A stretch of 34,313 nt of DNA from a virus: IMG/VR virus record IMGVR_UViG_3300013094_000152, positions 1-34,313 of that record; one strand, given 5' to 3'. The notes under the pieces were generated by a model. That model was not told where the DNA came from, made no database searches, and saw nothing but the letters and a program-made list of their open reading frames with translations. The translations under genes and the position numbers were made by a program. This document shows, in pieces, positions 1 through 9,125 of the stretch (the stretch's first letter is position 1; every line of letters begins with the position of its first letter).

Positions 1-144
1 GTATATCAAAATTCTGCAGCACCAGATACACAATATGCAGAAGTTGAAGTAGATGTTGTTCATACAGATACAAATACAGTAACAATTGGATTTGCAGCAG
101 CCCCAGCAACAGGAATCACATACAACGTAGTAATTACTGGATAA
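1..144 (+). CDS. C-terminal end of a phage structural protein (partial)
   Basis: Frame 1 is open from the first base and ends in TAA at 142-144, giving the last 47 residues of a protein that begins outside the window. The visible part alternates short beta strands and ends in a pattern common at the C-terminus of phage tail-fibre or baseplate beta domains: VEVDVVHTDTNTVTIGF followed by TYNVVITG. It is followed after 15 bases by another fibre-like gene, which supports a virion role. Nothing more specific can be said without the N-terminal part. Confidence 0.7.
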   Translation, partial: VYQNSAAPDTQYAEVEVDVVHTDTNTVTIGFAAAPATGITYNVVITG

Positions 145-159
145 TAAAGGGGTATAAAA

Positions 160-930
160 TTGGCTAAATCCTTTTTAACAGCATTACAGGTCGCTAGATT
201 AGCTAGCGACCCAGCTGTTGGTTCTTCAGGACAAGTTTATTTTAATACAACAACAAACAAATTTCGTGGTTATACAACAAACTGGCAAGATCTAGGTTCT
301 GGATCTGGCGGTGGTGGCGGTTCTAATTTTATAACTACAGACACAATAGCTGCCCCAACAGAATTTTGGGTTGGTGTTGGTGATCCAACTTCACAAGCAA
401 TTGTCGGCGATCTTTGGTTAGATGAATCTCAGTATGATGAAAATGAATATATAGTTGTTCAAAGTACACCACCAACATCTGATTTTGGCACAAACACACT
501 TTGGGCAGATTTATCAGACTCAGGTTTACCAGTCATTCCAGCAGATGTTGCCGATCCATATTTAACTGAAACACCAAATATAGGAGATTATTTTGTTAAT
601 CTTTCTGATGAGGCGGGACAGCTAATAACAGATACATTTGGTATTGCCCCAGATCCAACACAGGTTCAATATTGGATTGATGATTCAGATGTGAACAACC
701 CATGGCCTTATTCAAATTTAACTTTTGCACAATACCCAAGTTTTTCAAACCTTCCAGACCCCACTTTATCTGATGGAATGTTTGTTTATGTTCAAAACAC
801 TGGAAACCCATTTTATGCTGCAAATGGAGCATGGAATAGAATTCCTCAAGCTGTAGTTATTGAAACATCTGTGGCTGTAACTAACTTAAATCTACAAAAT
901 GAACAAGCATTAAGATGGATGGGAATTTAA
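160..930 (+). CDS. tail fibre/virion surface protein, 256 aa
   Basis: The start is TTG at 160, with AAAGGGG at 147-153 as ribosome binding site. Residues 1-45 contain the motif GQVYFNTTTNKFRGY followed by W and a Gly-Ser linker (about 46-55). This VYFN/NKFRGY pattern is frequent at the N-terminal attachment region of phage tail fibres and tropism proteins. The remainder is acidic, rich in Asp, Asn, Pro and Trp, with two similar segments built around D-x-W (WLDES near 86, WIDDS near 172), and ends in WMGI. I recognise no enzyme motif. It heads a run of about twelve surface-protein genes, so a fibre or fibre-adaptor role is inferred. Confidence 0.6.
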   Translation: MAKSFLTALQVARLASDPAVGSSGQVYFNTTTNKFRGYTTNWQDLGSGSGGGGGSNFITTDTIAAPTEFWVGVGDPTSQAIVGDLWLDESQYDENEYIVVQSTPPTSDFGTNTLWADLSDSGLPVIPADVADPYLTETPNIGDYFVNLSDEAGQLITDTFGIAPDPTQVQYWIDDSDVNNPWPYSNLTFAQYPSFSNLPDPTLSDGMFVYVQNTGNPFYAANGAWNRIPQAVVIETSVAVTNLNLQNEQALRWMGI

Positions 931-948
931 AGCTTTTAGGTTTCTATC

Positions 949-957
949 TGGTATAAT
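949..957 (+). promoter_or_regulatory. extended -10 promoter TGGTATAAT
   Basis: TG (949-950), one base, then a perfect TATAAT (952-957) lies in the 49-base gap before the collagen-like gene. No good -35 box is visible at 16-18 bases upstream, as is common for extended -10 promoters. The predicted start of transcription is near 964, followed by AGGAG at 966-970 and the TTG start at 980. Seven other gap sites in the window share this layout. Confidence 0.6.
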
Positions 958-979
958 TTAAAAATAGGAGTTGATGTAA

Positions 980-1600
980 TTGTCATTAAAACGCTGGAAT
1001 GGATCGTCGTGGGTAGTAGTAGCTGGCTCACGTCCAGGAGCAACTGGAGCACAAGGACCAACGGGACCAACTGGTCCTGCAGGAACAGTGTCAATTGGCA
1101 CAACTTCTGTAACAACTGCTGGTAATCCAGCATCCGTAACAAATACTGGAACATATGGAAATGCTGTTCTTAATTTTGTTATCCCACAAGGACCTACTGG
1201 ACCACAAGGAACCCCAGGTATTGCTGGAACACGTGGTACAATAATTGGATCAGCACAAACAGATCCAGTAACTTATGGAGTCACTGGAATGATTAATGGT
1301 GACGGGTTCTTAAATCTAAGTAATGGTTATTATTATGTTTATAGCTCAAGTTCTTCAACTTGGGTTTTGCAGGGAAGCTTGATGGGCCCAGCTGGTACCA
1401 AAGGTGCTACAGGTCCTTCAGGTGCTACAGGTCCAACAGGACCAACAGCAAGTTATGTTGTAAATCAACTACAAACAGCTTATAATTATTGGGCGGTAGA
1501 TCAAATTCTAAATCTTGGAATCTATTATCCAAAGTATGAAAACTATGTAACATTAAATACAAACAATGCACATATTTTGGCATTGTCAATGGCAGTATAA
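980..1600 (+). CDS. collagen-like tail protein, 206 aa
   Basis: The TTG start at 980 follows AGGAG at 966-970. The protein has three Gly-X-Y tracts: residues about 20-35, 71-86 and 136-156, with triplets such as GPT, GPQ, GAT and GPA. They are separated by beta-rich segments, one of which (NAVLNFVIPQGPTGP) is the usual fold-to-collagen junction of phage fibres. Such tracts form trimeric triple helices in phage side-fibres. Thr and Pro dominate the X and Y positions, which makes the protein a conceivable substrate for the oxygenases and glycosyltransferase at 14261-17087 (inference). The N-terminus, KRWNGSSWVVVAGSRPG, resembles short fibre-attachment segments. It has its own upstream promoter. 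Confidence 0.8.
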   Translation: MSLKRWNGSSWVVVAGSRPGATGAQGPTGPTGPAGTVSIGTTSVTTAGNPASVTNTGTYGNAVLNFVIPQGPTGPQGTPGIAGTRGTIIGSAQTDPVTYGVTGMINGDGFLNLSNGYYYVYSSSSSTWVLQGSLMGPAGTKGATGPSGATGPTGPTASYVVNQLQTAYNYWAVDQILNLGIYYPKYENYVTLNTNNAHILALSMAV

Positions 1601-1615
1601 GGGAGATTATAAAAC

Positions 1616-4600
1616 ATGTCAAGAAGAGTTTACCCACTAACAGGATATACATTTACACCATCAACAAATACTTTGGTGGTACCATCAGTTTTAAGACAAG
1701 AGCGTACTCTTCTTATAACAGACACAACAACTGGCACAATCCTTTATAACTGGTCAGATCCAACACTTGGTGCTGCATCATGGACAATTGCTCAAAATAC
1801 TCCAGTAATTTTGGGACCAACTCAGACATACACGACTGATGGTGCACACTCTACTACGACCATCGTTCTCAACTTCTCTTGTGGTGCACTTTCATCAACT
1901 GATGCTATATCAATAATGTATGACGAGCCTGTTGAAATTACATCTCCAGAAGCAGTTTTGATTGATCCAGTAGGAAAGCAAAGAGTTTCAACTCCTGAAT
2001 CTTTGATTGATACAGACTTTGAGTATGGAGTTCAGCCTTCAAAGTGGGAAGCTATTACACTAATTCAAAACTATCCAAACTTCTTTGGACGTAATACTGG
2101 TGGAAACTCATTTGATTTGGCAAGCATTACTGGAGATGGTGCCTCACCTCGTTCTAATATAACCGTAGTGACAAATACACCACACGGACTTAATGCTGGT
2201 GACGTTATTTCTGTTCAGGAAACTTTAAATAACTCTGCAGAAGGAACATTTCTTGTTACCCCAACATCCTCAACAAGTTTTACATATGTTGCAAAAGGCA
2301 TTGTTAGTGGAAGCATAACAGAAGGAACACTTACAACTATCTATGGTGGTGGAATCTTTGATAATGCCAATATTACAGGTGGAGTTTCTGGTAACTATGG
2401 AAACTGGACGGCAGTTTCAGATTCTGCTACCCTATCAAGAATTACAGTAACAACACCTACTCCTCATGGTATTTTTCCAGGCACCGAAGTGCTAATACCA
2501 CAAATTACTGGTGCATCTTTGGGTGGAACATTTTATGTTGACACCGTTGCAACACCTACTACATTTTCTTTTATTGCAAATACCCAAATTATTAACCCAG
2601 TTGTAACAACAAATCAACCAATTTATGCATCTGCACAGGGTTATGTTGAACACAGACCACTAGATGGCGGAGTTATTCTTTCAACAAGCTCTAACGTTTG
2701 TGGTGCACAAACTATTCGCCAAACCCGTCGTTATTTCAGGTATCAAGCTGGTAAGGGAATTCAATTTTCAACAGGAACAAAGTTTACCCCAACATTTGAC
2801 GTTCAGTACCTAATTGCACAGTCAACTCTAGCTGGACCAAATGTTATTACAGTTACAACCGTACAAAACCACAACCTCCAACCAGGAGCGTATGTAACAA
2901 TCAGCGGTGTTCAAACTGTTGGATCATATAACCCTTTTAATGCTACATTCCAAGTTATCAATGTTATTGATATTAATAACTTTACATTCAATATCAACTT
3001 TACACAATCACTTAACGCAATTGATCAGGTCCCTGGAGGAACTAACGTATTTGCAACAGTAGTTAACTGGAAAGGTGCTGCAACTCGTGCAGGACTATTC
3101 AACGAACAAGATGGCTTTTACTTTGAATATGATGGTCAGCAAATGTATGCTTGCCGTAAATGGGGAACAAAAGAACTATTTGGAACAATTGCTGTAACTC
3201 AATATAGCAATGTTGTAACAGGAACTCTAACATCTTTTAGAAAACAATTGACTGTTGGAGATAGAGTTATTATTAAAGGTCAAACATATTTGGTAACAGG
3301 AATTACAAATGACACATCAATGACAATTAATCCTGCATATCGTGGCCCATCAAACTCTTCAACATATTTTAGAAAAGTTCAAGTTTCACGAGTTCCACAG
3401 TCACAGTGGAATCTTGACAAGATGGATGGAACTGGACCTTCAGGATATGTGTTTGATCCAGGTAAGATGCAAATGACCTATATTGATTATTCATGGTATG
3501 GTGCTGGTACTATTCGTTATGGATTCAGAGGTACTGGCGGAAAAATTACATGGTGTCACGAAGCATCACAAAATAATACAAACTTTGCAGCATATCAACG
3601 TTCAGGTAATTTGCCTGCTCGTTATGAATCTATTAATGAACCTCTTAATTCAGCAAAACTGGTTTCAGGTGCAACATCAACATTAGGTTCACCTTTATAT
3701 CCAACAGATACTACTTTGTTCGTAGACAATGCGGTAAACTGGCCTTCATCTGGTTATTTGAAAATTAATGATGGTTCAAACATTGAAATTTGTCAATATA
3801 CATCAATTGGTGCTTTTAACTCAACAGTTCAGGGATATCCAATTACAGTCGTAAGACGTGTTCAGCAACCTGTTTATTATTCAGGTGCTTTGCAACAACT
3901 TAATGGAAGCTATGTTCTATGGACATATAGACCAGATGCTACAATTCCAGGTGGAACAGGAACAGCTCAAGTATCAGTTCAAACAATTTCTCAACAATGT
4001 GCTCCAGTAATGACGCACTGGGGATCATCTGTAATTATGGATGGACGTTTTGATAATGATAAAAACTTCCTTTTTGCTGCTAACATGCAATCTTATTTGC
4101 AGGTAGGTGGATCTGGTTCTGTTTCAGCCAACATTTCATCATACAGTTCATCTTCAGGTGTTGCCACAATTACAACAACTGCAGCACACTCAATCCAAGC
4201 TGGTTATAATGCCACATTTAGTAATATTAACTATGTTTATACTGTTACTGCAAAACAGTTAACATCTAACGTTGCAACAATTACAACATCTGTTCCTCAC
4301 CTACTTCAAGTAGGAAACTCGGTGACAATCACTGGTGTTGATTCTGTATTTAATGGAACATGGACGATCACCGCAACTACTGGAGCAACATTTTCTTTTG
4401 CAAGAACTTCAACAAACGTAGGATTGACATCAGTGTCATCACAATCAGCCCTTGTAACATTTTCTGGAACACCTTTTAATGGTACATATGCTGTGACTTC
4501 TGTTACATCAACTACAATTACATACACAATGGGAGCAAGTACATTAACACTTGCATCAACTAACTTAGCAAACCAAGGTTTGGTTGTTCAGACATTTGGA

Positions 4601-5152
4601 TCAACACTAATTTCCCGCCCACTAATTTCTATCCGTGTAGCACCTTCTGTAGATAACGGTGTCGGAAGAAACTTTGGTGTTCGTGAGCTTGCAAATAACA
4701 TGCAGCTTAACCTTTACTCTCTGCAGATTCTATGCTCTGGTCAATTCTTGATTCAAGGCATATTGAATCCACAATCACTTAACGGAGTTTCAATTCCTTC
4801 ACAATGGCTAACCAATAAGGTTGGAGCTGGATCTCTATCTCAAATCATTTACCATGATGGAACGGGTACGATTGGAAATCCAATCACAACACCTACGAAT
4901 ACAGTTTCTGGCGGAGACGTTATTTTCGCTTTCTATACAGATAACACTGCTGGTGGAAATGGTTACTCAACAACAATGTTTGACTTGACAAAAGTTAGAA
5001 ACCTTGGAAATGGATATATGAATGGAGATGGAAATACTACTAACCCAGGATTCCCTAACGGCCCAGATATTCTAACAATTGTTGCAACTAATATTGGAAG
5101 CACCGCTGGTAACATTTCAGCAGTACTTTCATGGATTGAGGCACAGGCTTAA
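1616..5152 (+). CDS. large beta-modular virion structural protein, 1178 aa
   Basis: ATG at 1616 with GGGAG at 1601-1605. The protein is a chain of beta modules. A recurring unit of about 50 residues has the pattern H-G/N-L/I-x2-G-x3-V-x-I, then FNGTFxV, then TFxF. Copies lie near residues 180-230, 275-325, 410-460 and 885-930, with degraded versions near 850-870 and 945-970. This resembles the small FCCH-type beta module often detected in phage tail proteins. The central part, about 368-640, carries FRYQAGKGIQFSTGT and GLFNEQDGFYFEYDGQ, a pattern known from large minor structural proteins of marine and freshwater phages. It is probably a baseplate hub-associated or tail-fibre shaft protein, but the exact position in the virion is unknown. 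The next gene starts 3 bases after its stop codon. Confidence 0.7.
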   Translation: MSRRVYPLTGYTFTPSTNTLVVPSVLRQERTLLITDTTTGTILYNWSDPTLGAASWTIAQNTPVILGPTQTYTTDGAHSTTTIVLNFSCGALSSTDAISIMYDEPVEITSPEAVLIDPVGKQRVSTPESLIDTDFEYGVQPSKWEAITLIQNYPNFFGRNTGGNSFDLASITGDGASPRSNITVVTNTPHGLNAGDVISVQETLNNSAEGTFLVTPTSSTSFTYVAKGIVSGSITEGTLTTIYGGGIFDNANITGGVSGNYGNWTAVSDSATLSRITVTTPTPHGIFPGTEVLIPQITGASLGGTFYVDTVATPTTFSFIANTQIINPVVTTNQPIYASAQGYVEHRPLDGGVILSTSSNVCGAQTIRQTRRYFRYQAGKGIQFSTGTKFTPTFDVQYLIAQSTLAGPNVITVTTVQNHNLQPGAYVTISGVQTVGSYNPFNATFQVINVIDINNFTFNINFTQSLNAIDQVPGGTNVFATVVNWKGAATRAGLFNEQDGFYFEYDGQQMYACRKWGTKELFGTIAVTQYSNVVTGTLTSFRKQLTVGDRVIIKGQTYLVTGITNDTSMTINPAYRGPSNSSTYFRKVQVSRVPQSQWNLDKMDGTGPSGYVFDPGKMQMTYIDYSWYGAGTIRYGFRGTGGKITWCHEASQNNTNFAAYQRSGNLPARYESINEPLNSAKLVSGATSTLGSPLYPTDTTLFVDNAVNWPSSGYLKINDGSNIEICQYTSIGAFNSTVQGYPITVVRRVQQPVYYSGALQQLNGSYVLWTYRPDATIPGGTGTAQVSVQTISQQCAPVMTHWGSSVIMDGRFDNDKNFLFAANMQSYLQVGGSGSVSANISSYSSSSGVATITTTAAHSIQAGYNATFSNINYVYTVTAKQLTSNVATITTSVPHLLQVGNSVTITGVDSVFNGTWTITATTGATFSFARTSTNVGLTSVSSQSALVTFSGTPFNGTYAVTSVTSTTITYTMGASTLTLASTNLANQGLVVQTFGSTLISRPLISIRVAPSVDNGVGRNFGVRELANNMQLNLYSLQILCSGQFLIQGILNPQSLNGVSIPSQWLTNKVGAGSLSQIIYHDGTGTIGNPITTPTNTVSGGDVIFAFYTDNTAGGNGYSTTMFDLTKVRNLGNGYMNGDGNTTNPGFPNGPDILTIVATNIGSTAGNISAVLSWIEAQA

Positions 5153-5155
5153 AAT

Positions 5156-5833
5156 ATGTCAACTCCTGCAGCCACAGCTAATATTCTCGGAAGTCAAATT
5201 AACTTGTTTCAGGTTGCTGCAACAAGTCTGATGACAAGTAGTCAATTAAGTGCAACAGATCTTGGTATTCTTGGTAATGGATTAAATACTATAGGTCAAG
5301 CACTTGGCGTAATTGATATTTATAATGCAACCACAACACAAATAACAGCAATTAATGCTGCTGCAGCAGCAGGCATTGCATCTATAAATACAAGTGCAAA
5401 TGGTTCAGTGTTGGTTGCAAATACAAGTGCTATTACGACTTTGCAGAATCAAATGACAAACGTTAATGCTTTTATATCAACAAACTCTGCACAATATAGC
5501 TCGGTTGCTTCAGCACTTTTGTCAGTACAACAAACAATTGGAACCGTACCATCTGCTTGGAAAACAATTACTGCAAACTATACTGCAGCAAGCAATGACA
5601 GACTTCTTGTTGTTCCATCGGTAGGACTAACAATTACACTACCGCTTAACCCAGCAATTGGTGCACAGGTTCAGATTGTAGATGCGACGGGAACTTCAGG
5701 ATCAACTAACTTCTCTGTTGCAAATAATGGTCAGTCTATTCAAGGATCATCAAACCCACTAGTATTCAATACAAATGGTGGATCAATCACATTGGTTTAC
5801 TATAATTCAACATATGGATGGAGAAAAGTATAA
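5156..5833 (+). CDS. tail fibre protein with C-terminal beta domain, 225 aa
   Basis: ATG at 5156, three bases after the previous stop. Residues 1-75 are a helical Ala/Thr-rich module (GSQINLFQ ... LGVIDIYNATTTQITAINAA) that is clearly related to the protein at 7439-7774. Residues 75-130 look like a helical or coiled stalk. Residues about 135-225 form a beta domain with NDRLLVVPSVGLTITLPLNP, then G-x-QVQIVDATG, then ITLVYYNSTYGWRKV. This order of strands recurs at the tips of many phage tail fibres. A trimeric fibre with an N-terminal docking module is inferred. The stop overlaps the next start (TAATG). Confidence 0.65.
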   Translation: MSTPAATANILGSQINLFQVAATSLMTSSQLSATDLGILGNGLNTIGQALGVIDIYNATTTQITAINAAAAAGIASINTSANGSVLVANTSAITTLQNQMTNVNAFISTNSAQYSSVASALLSVQQTIGTVPSAWKTITANYTAASNDRLLVVPSVGLTITLPLNPAIGAQVQIVDATGTSGSTNFSVANNGQSIQGSSNPLVFNTNGGSITLVYYNSTYGWRKV

Positions 5834-6798
5834 TGCCTAATTTAAATGATTTAAACTTTCAAACACAAGGTATTACACTACCAGAAATTCAAAGCCAAAC
5901 GGGCTTGAGTGCCTCATCTTTGGGAATTACTGCAGCTTCACTTGGAGTTACAACTGGCATAGATAACGTTGTAAAAGAAGTTCAAAATGCTGCACGTTTG
6001 CCTTATTCTGTACCATCTATTTATTCTGTAAATAATCGTGGTAATTCAATGATGGGTAACTATTCTTGGAACAACTCAGATTCATGGACAAACTACTATA
6101 CATATATGACTGGAACTCAACCATGGGATGCAGAAAGATCATTTTGGTATGCATTGGGCGGTTATCGTTTGCAAAATGAATCTCAAAAAACTTGGGGATG
6201 GAAGAGAAAAGAGCTCCAATGGTCAACAAATAACCAGTCTGGTGGATCACATCAAATGTATCTTACATATCCATCAACAACATGTTATGGACCATTTGGT
6301 GCACGTGTAATGTTTTTGAGAAATTTTCATCCATCATCATCAATTAGCGTTTCAGTATGGGGACTAGTTTCAGATTACTGGTGCTCTGGTTATGATGGTG
6401 CGGGAATGCAAGTCGGTATCCCTTCATATTCTTCAGGAACAAACTATGCAAATGCTACAGGCATGAACTGGTATAATATGACCACTCAAACAGGAACAAA
6501 CACATCAAATACTGGTATCTCTGGTTCATTTACGTTAGGACCAAATCAATCATGTGCGGTAGTACTAACAAATACAATGTATTTTTGGACATCTGGTTCA
6601 AACTGTTATTATTGGGATGATAATAATTCATTTTATAACATGCAGGGAACATTTCCTCCAAATTACTGGATTCAACCAGATATGAGATTGACATATGCAG
6701 CAATGTCATATGCAGATACTACAAACAATAACTATACATCAACAATTGATTCCTATGCAATTTGGAACAGAGCAGCAACACTATATGGAGATAGATAA
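5833..6798 (+). CDS. putative tail fibre/adhesin, Tyr/Trp/Asn-rich, 321 aa
   Basis: I choose ATG 5833 (TAATG overlap with the upstream stop) rather than the in-frame ATG at 5818, because it gives the coupled arrangement of the neighbouring genes and the natural N-terminus MPNLNDLNFQTQGITLPEIQ. Residues 1-65 are helical and may be the attachment part. From about residue 70 the protein is very rich in Tyr, Trp, Asn and Ser, with alternating strand patterns and no catalytic motif that I recognise. This composition is typical of carbohydrate-binding or receptor-binding surfaces. The domain could not be assigned to a family, and the receptor-binding role is inference from composition and position. 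Confidence 0.55.
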   Translation: MPNLNDLNFQTQGITLPEIQSQTGLSASSLGITAASLGVTTGIDNVVKEVQNAARLPYSVPSIYSVNNRGNSMMGNYSWNNSDSWTNYYTYMTGTQPWDAERSFWYALGGYRLQNESQKTWGWKRKELQWSTNNQSGGSHQMYLTYPSTTCYGPFGARVMFLRNFHPSSSISVSVWGLVSDYWCSGYDGAGMQVGIPSYSSGTNYANATGMNWYNMTTQTGTNTSNTGISGSFTLGPNQSCAVVLTNTMYFWTSGSNCYYWDDNNSFYNMQGTFPPNYWIQPDMRLTYAAMSYADTTNNNYTSTIDSYAIWNRAATLYGDR

Positions 6799-7394
6799 TG
6801 ACAAATGTAACATCGGGAATTGATTTAACAGTACACCCAGATTCACTTGAAGTTCCAGTGGATATTGCAAATGCACAACCTTTGCCAGATCCACTTCCAA
6901 TTAAAAAGTATGCAAAGTTTCATCCAGATAGTTTGATTCAGATTGAAACAAGACAAGCCACATCATTACCAACAGATAATACAGAAGATGGTTCAGTATG
7001 GTATGAAGTTGATGATTATTTTGTTGATGGAAAGCATATGATAATTGATGAAACTACAAAACAGCCAAGGCATATGACTGATGTAGAACATACTCAATGG
7101 AGAACAGAGCAAACAACAGTAGGTGCTTTACTTCATGCAAGAAATCATAGAAAAATTTTGCTTGATTCCACCGATTGGACAGAAAATGCCACAATGGATG
7201 CAGCAACAAAAGCTGCATGGCAAACATACAGGCAAGCACTTAGAGATTTGCCTCCATCAATAAAAGACTTTGATATTAATTGGCCAACCCCGCCCGCTTC
7301 TCTGGATCTACCGCATTCACCAAATGTACCAAATCCTGATAACGCAGCAACTGGACCAAATTTAAATCCAACAAACGGGACAACAAATAGCTGA
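6798..7394 (+). CDS. tail fibre assembly chaperone-like protein, 198 aa
   Basis: The start overlaps the upstream stop (TAATG). The C-terminal part has the signature of phage tail-fibre assembly chaperones: ILLDSTDWTENATMD (about 120-134), WQTYRQALRDLP (141-152) and INWPTPP (160-166). In that family the sequence is usually L-x2-SDW followed by W-x2-YRQALRDLP and a Pro-rich end. The N-terminal half has no clear match and includes a segment DGSVWYEVDDYFVDGKHM. Such proteins help fold or trimerise the fibre made by the gene next to them, here probably the one just upstream. A weaker relative is encoded at 11254-11697. Confidence 0.7.
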   Translation: MTNVTSGIDLTVHPDSLEVPVDIANAQPLPDPLPIKKYAKFHPDSLIQIETRQATSLPTDNTEDGSVWYEVDDYFVDGKHMIIDETTKQPRHMTDVEHTQWRTEQTTVGALLHARNHRKILLDSTDWTENATMDAATKAAWQTYRQALRDLPPSIKDFDINWPTPPASLDLPHSPNVPNPDNAATGPNLNPTNGTTNS

Positions 7395-7409
7395 TTTTTT
7401 AAGCAGCTA

Positions 7410-7418
7410 TGATATACT
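7410..7418 (+). promoter_or_regulatory. extended -10 promoter TGATATACT
   Basis: TG-A-TATACT lies in the 44-base gap after the chaperone-like gene. It is preceded by a 6-bp inverted repeat, TAGCTG (7388-7393) and CAGCTA (7404-7409), which has a T-rich loop. The downstream ribosome binding site is GAGAGG and the start is ATG 7439. No convincing -35 is visible. Confidence 0.5.
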
Positions 7419-7438
7419 ATATGAGAGGTGAATGACAA

Positions 7439-7774
7439 ATGACAACAAACTACGCAACCCTTCAAAGCCAGATCACTATTTTCCAGAATCAGGTAAATAA
7501 CCTAAGCTCTGCTACACTCGCAGCTCAGGATTTGGTATTTTTGGCAAAAGCAATTGAAGCAATGGGAAATCTTCTAGGGGTTAATGACGTGCTTGCTGCA
7601 ACAAACACTCAGCTCACAGCGATTCAAAATGCTTCTTCAGGAGCAGTAACAACAGTAAACGCAGCTGCAGCAACTCAAACCGCAGCAATTGCTACGGCGG
7701 TAACAGCAGGGCAAGCAGCACTTTCAGCAACGTATAATAATTACGTAATTAACGCAAATATGGGAGCACTATAA
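7439..7774 (+). CDS. small helical fibre-module protein, 111 aa
   Basis: ATG 7439 follows GAGAGG by about ten bases. The protein is almost wholly helical and Ala/Thr/Gln-rich. Its first 60 residues (QSQITIFQNQVNN ... LGVNDVLAATNTQLTAIQNA) align with the N-terminus of the 225-residue fibre at 5156-5833, so the two genes share a duplicated module. Here the module stands alone, with a short Ala-rich heptad-like tail (about 65-100). It may be a fibre adaptor or a stalk protein. It has no signal peptide or membrane segment. It is followed after one base by the small beta-sandwich gene at 7776. Confidence 0.6.
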   Translation: MTTNYATLQSQITIFQNQVNNLSSATLAAQDLVFLAKAIEAMGNLLGVNDVLAATNTQLTAIQNASSGAVTTVNAAAATQTAAIATAVTAGQAALSATYNNYVINANMGAL

Positions 7775-7775
7775 A

Positions 7776-8093
7776 ATGACAGTAACAAGCACACCAAGTA
7801 GATTTTATGCAGGAACACTTTCAGCTTCTGCAACATCTGTGTATACAACTCCATCTGCAGAAACAGATGTATTGACATCAATCACAGCTATGAATATCAC
7901 TCTGATTGCTCAAACATTTACAGTTCAGATAGCAGGAACTTATCTTGCTTATCAGTTGAGCATTCCTCCACAGACATTCATGACTTTGGATATCAAGCAG
8001 GTAATGAATACAGGAGAGTCTATTTCTCTATCAGCATCTAACGCATCTGCAGTGACAATGTTCATTTCAGGCGTTAAAGTAACAACATCTTGA
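7776..8093 (+). CDS. small beta-sandwich virion protein, 105 aa
   Basis: ATG 7776 with GGGAG upstream inside the previous gene. The pattern is PSRFYAGTLSASATSVYTTP, then alternating strands, then LDIKQVMNTGESISLSA and a final FISGVKV. This is a known small phage beta domain found alone or in fibres (YTAPSGTTAVVKSI ... LNAGDTISASAS ... ISGVE type). A diverged copy is encoded at 12420-12746. The protein is probably a decoration or fibre-associated subunit of the virion, although no direct evidence of location is visible. Confidence 0.6.
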   Translation: MTVTSTPSRFYAGTLSASATSVYTTPSAETDVLTSITAMNITLIAQTFTVQIAGTYLAYQLSIPPQTFMTLDIKQVMNTGESISLSASNASAVTMFISGVKVTTS

Positions 8094-8120
8094 TTTTAAA
8101 TAAATAAGGAGTAACAAAAC

Positions 8121-9122
8121 ATGGCCGTATCAGGTACCGCTTCTAACGTATATCTACCAGGGTTAAGTACAACTCTTAACAACTCTGCACTTGCTGGAAT
8201 AACTCAGGCATTTCCATCAACCTATGCATCAAATCTTGCATCAACAATTCCAACAGGTGGATATATCCCTATGGAAACACGATTTTATGGATCAGGAACT
8301 TGGACTCGCCCAGCTAATACAGCAAGTACAGTAAGGGTGGTATTGGTAGGCGGAGGCGGCTCAGGTGCTTCTCCAACCACATCTTATTGTGGCGGTGGCG
8401 GTGGCGGAGCTGGTCAACTACTTGATAGATTTGTTGATATCTCATCAGTTCCTATTGGTTCTGGTATCTCTGTGGGTATCGCTGGCGGTGGAGGTGCTCC
8501 AAGTGCAAACTCAAATTCACAAGGAAATAATGGCGGTAACTCCACATTTGGAGTCAATGGTCAAACATTTTATTTAATTTCATGGGGCGGTGGCGGTGGC
8601 GGTGCCCAGTCAAATAATGGAAATAATGGAAATTATGGATATTGCGATCCATACTATAATACAATTTATGGTTCAGGCTCAGGCGGAGGCGGAGGTGGCT
8701 ACTATAACTATCAGTATGCTCCAGCAGGTGGCGGTGGCGGAGCAGGCGGTGGTGGCGGAACTGCTACAATTAACGGATACAACGGTACACCTGGTGGCGG
8801 TCGCAATGGTGGCTGGGCTTGGGGTTACGGTAGTTCATCTGGCGGAGCAGGTACATGCAATAGCTGGACTAGCAATATTGGTTTAGCTGGACGTGGAGGG
8901 CCTGGAATAATGGGTCTTGCTGGTGGCGGTGGCGGTGGAGGTTCTGCTTGTGGTGGAGGTTCTGCTGGTGGCGGAGCTGGAGGAGAAGGAGTTTATAACA
9001 ATACTGCAAACAACGGTACCAATGGAACTGGCGGTGGCGGTGGCGGTGGATATAGTCAATCTGCTGGGGGCAATGGCGGTAGTGGAGCTTGTATAATCTA
9101 TTACTGGGTAAAGGTGGCTTAA
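8121..9122 (+). CDS. polyglycine-rich tail tip/adhesin-like protein, 333 aa
   Basis: AAGGAG at 8107-8112 precedes ATG 8121. Residues 1-50 form an N-terminal segment, GTASNVYLPGLSTTLN. Next comes the typical entry to a glycine-rich fibre domain, FYGSGTWTRPANTASTVRVVLVGGGGSG. From about residue 80 to 325 the protein is dominated by runs of four to eight Gly split by short variable loops, and it ends in GACIIYYWVKVA. Proteins of this type form stacked polyglycine-II helices, as in the receptor-binding adhesins at fibre tips of T-even-like phages, where the loops between Gly runs contact the receptor. The Gly runs are written mostly with GGC and GGT, making a local GC-rich, repeat-prone tract. 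It is paralogous to the gene at 9781-10776. Confidence 0.7.
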   Translation: MAVSGTASNVYLPGLSTTLNNSALAGITQAFPSTYASNLASTIPTGGYIPMETRFYGSGTWTRPANTASTVRVVLVGGGGSGASPTTSYCGGGGGGAGQLLDRFVDISSVPIGSGISVGIAGGGGAPSANSNSQGNNGGNSTFGVNGQTFYLISWGGGGGGAQSNNGNNGNYGYCDPYYNTIYGSGSGGGGGGYYNYQYAPAGGGGGAGGGGGTATINGYNGTPGGGRNGGWAWGYGSSSGGAGTCNSWTSNIGLAGRGGPGIMGLAGGGGGGGSACGGGSAGGGAGGEGVYNNTANNGTNGTGGGGGGGYSQSAGGNGGSGACIIYYWVKVA

Positions 9123-9125
9123 TAA

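Noticed and set aside
7388-7409. TAGCTG...CAGCTA hairpin as a terminator
   Set aside because: The stem is only 6 bp with AT pairs, the T run is in the loop rather than after the stem, and a promoter follows directly.
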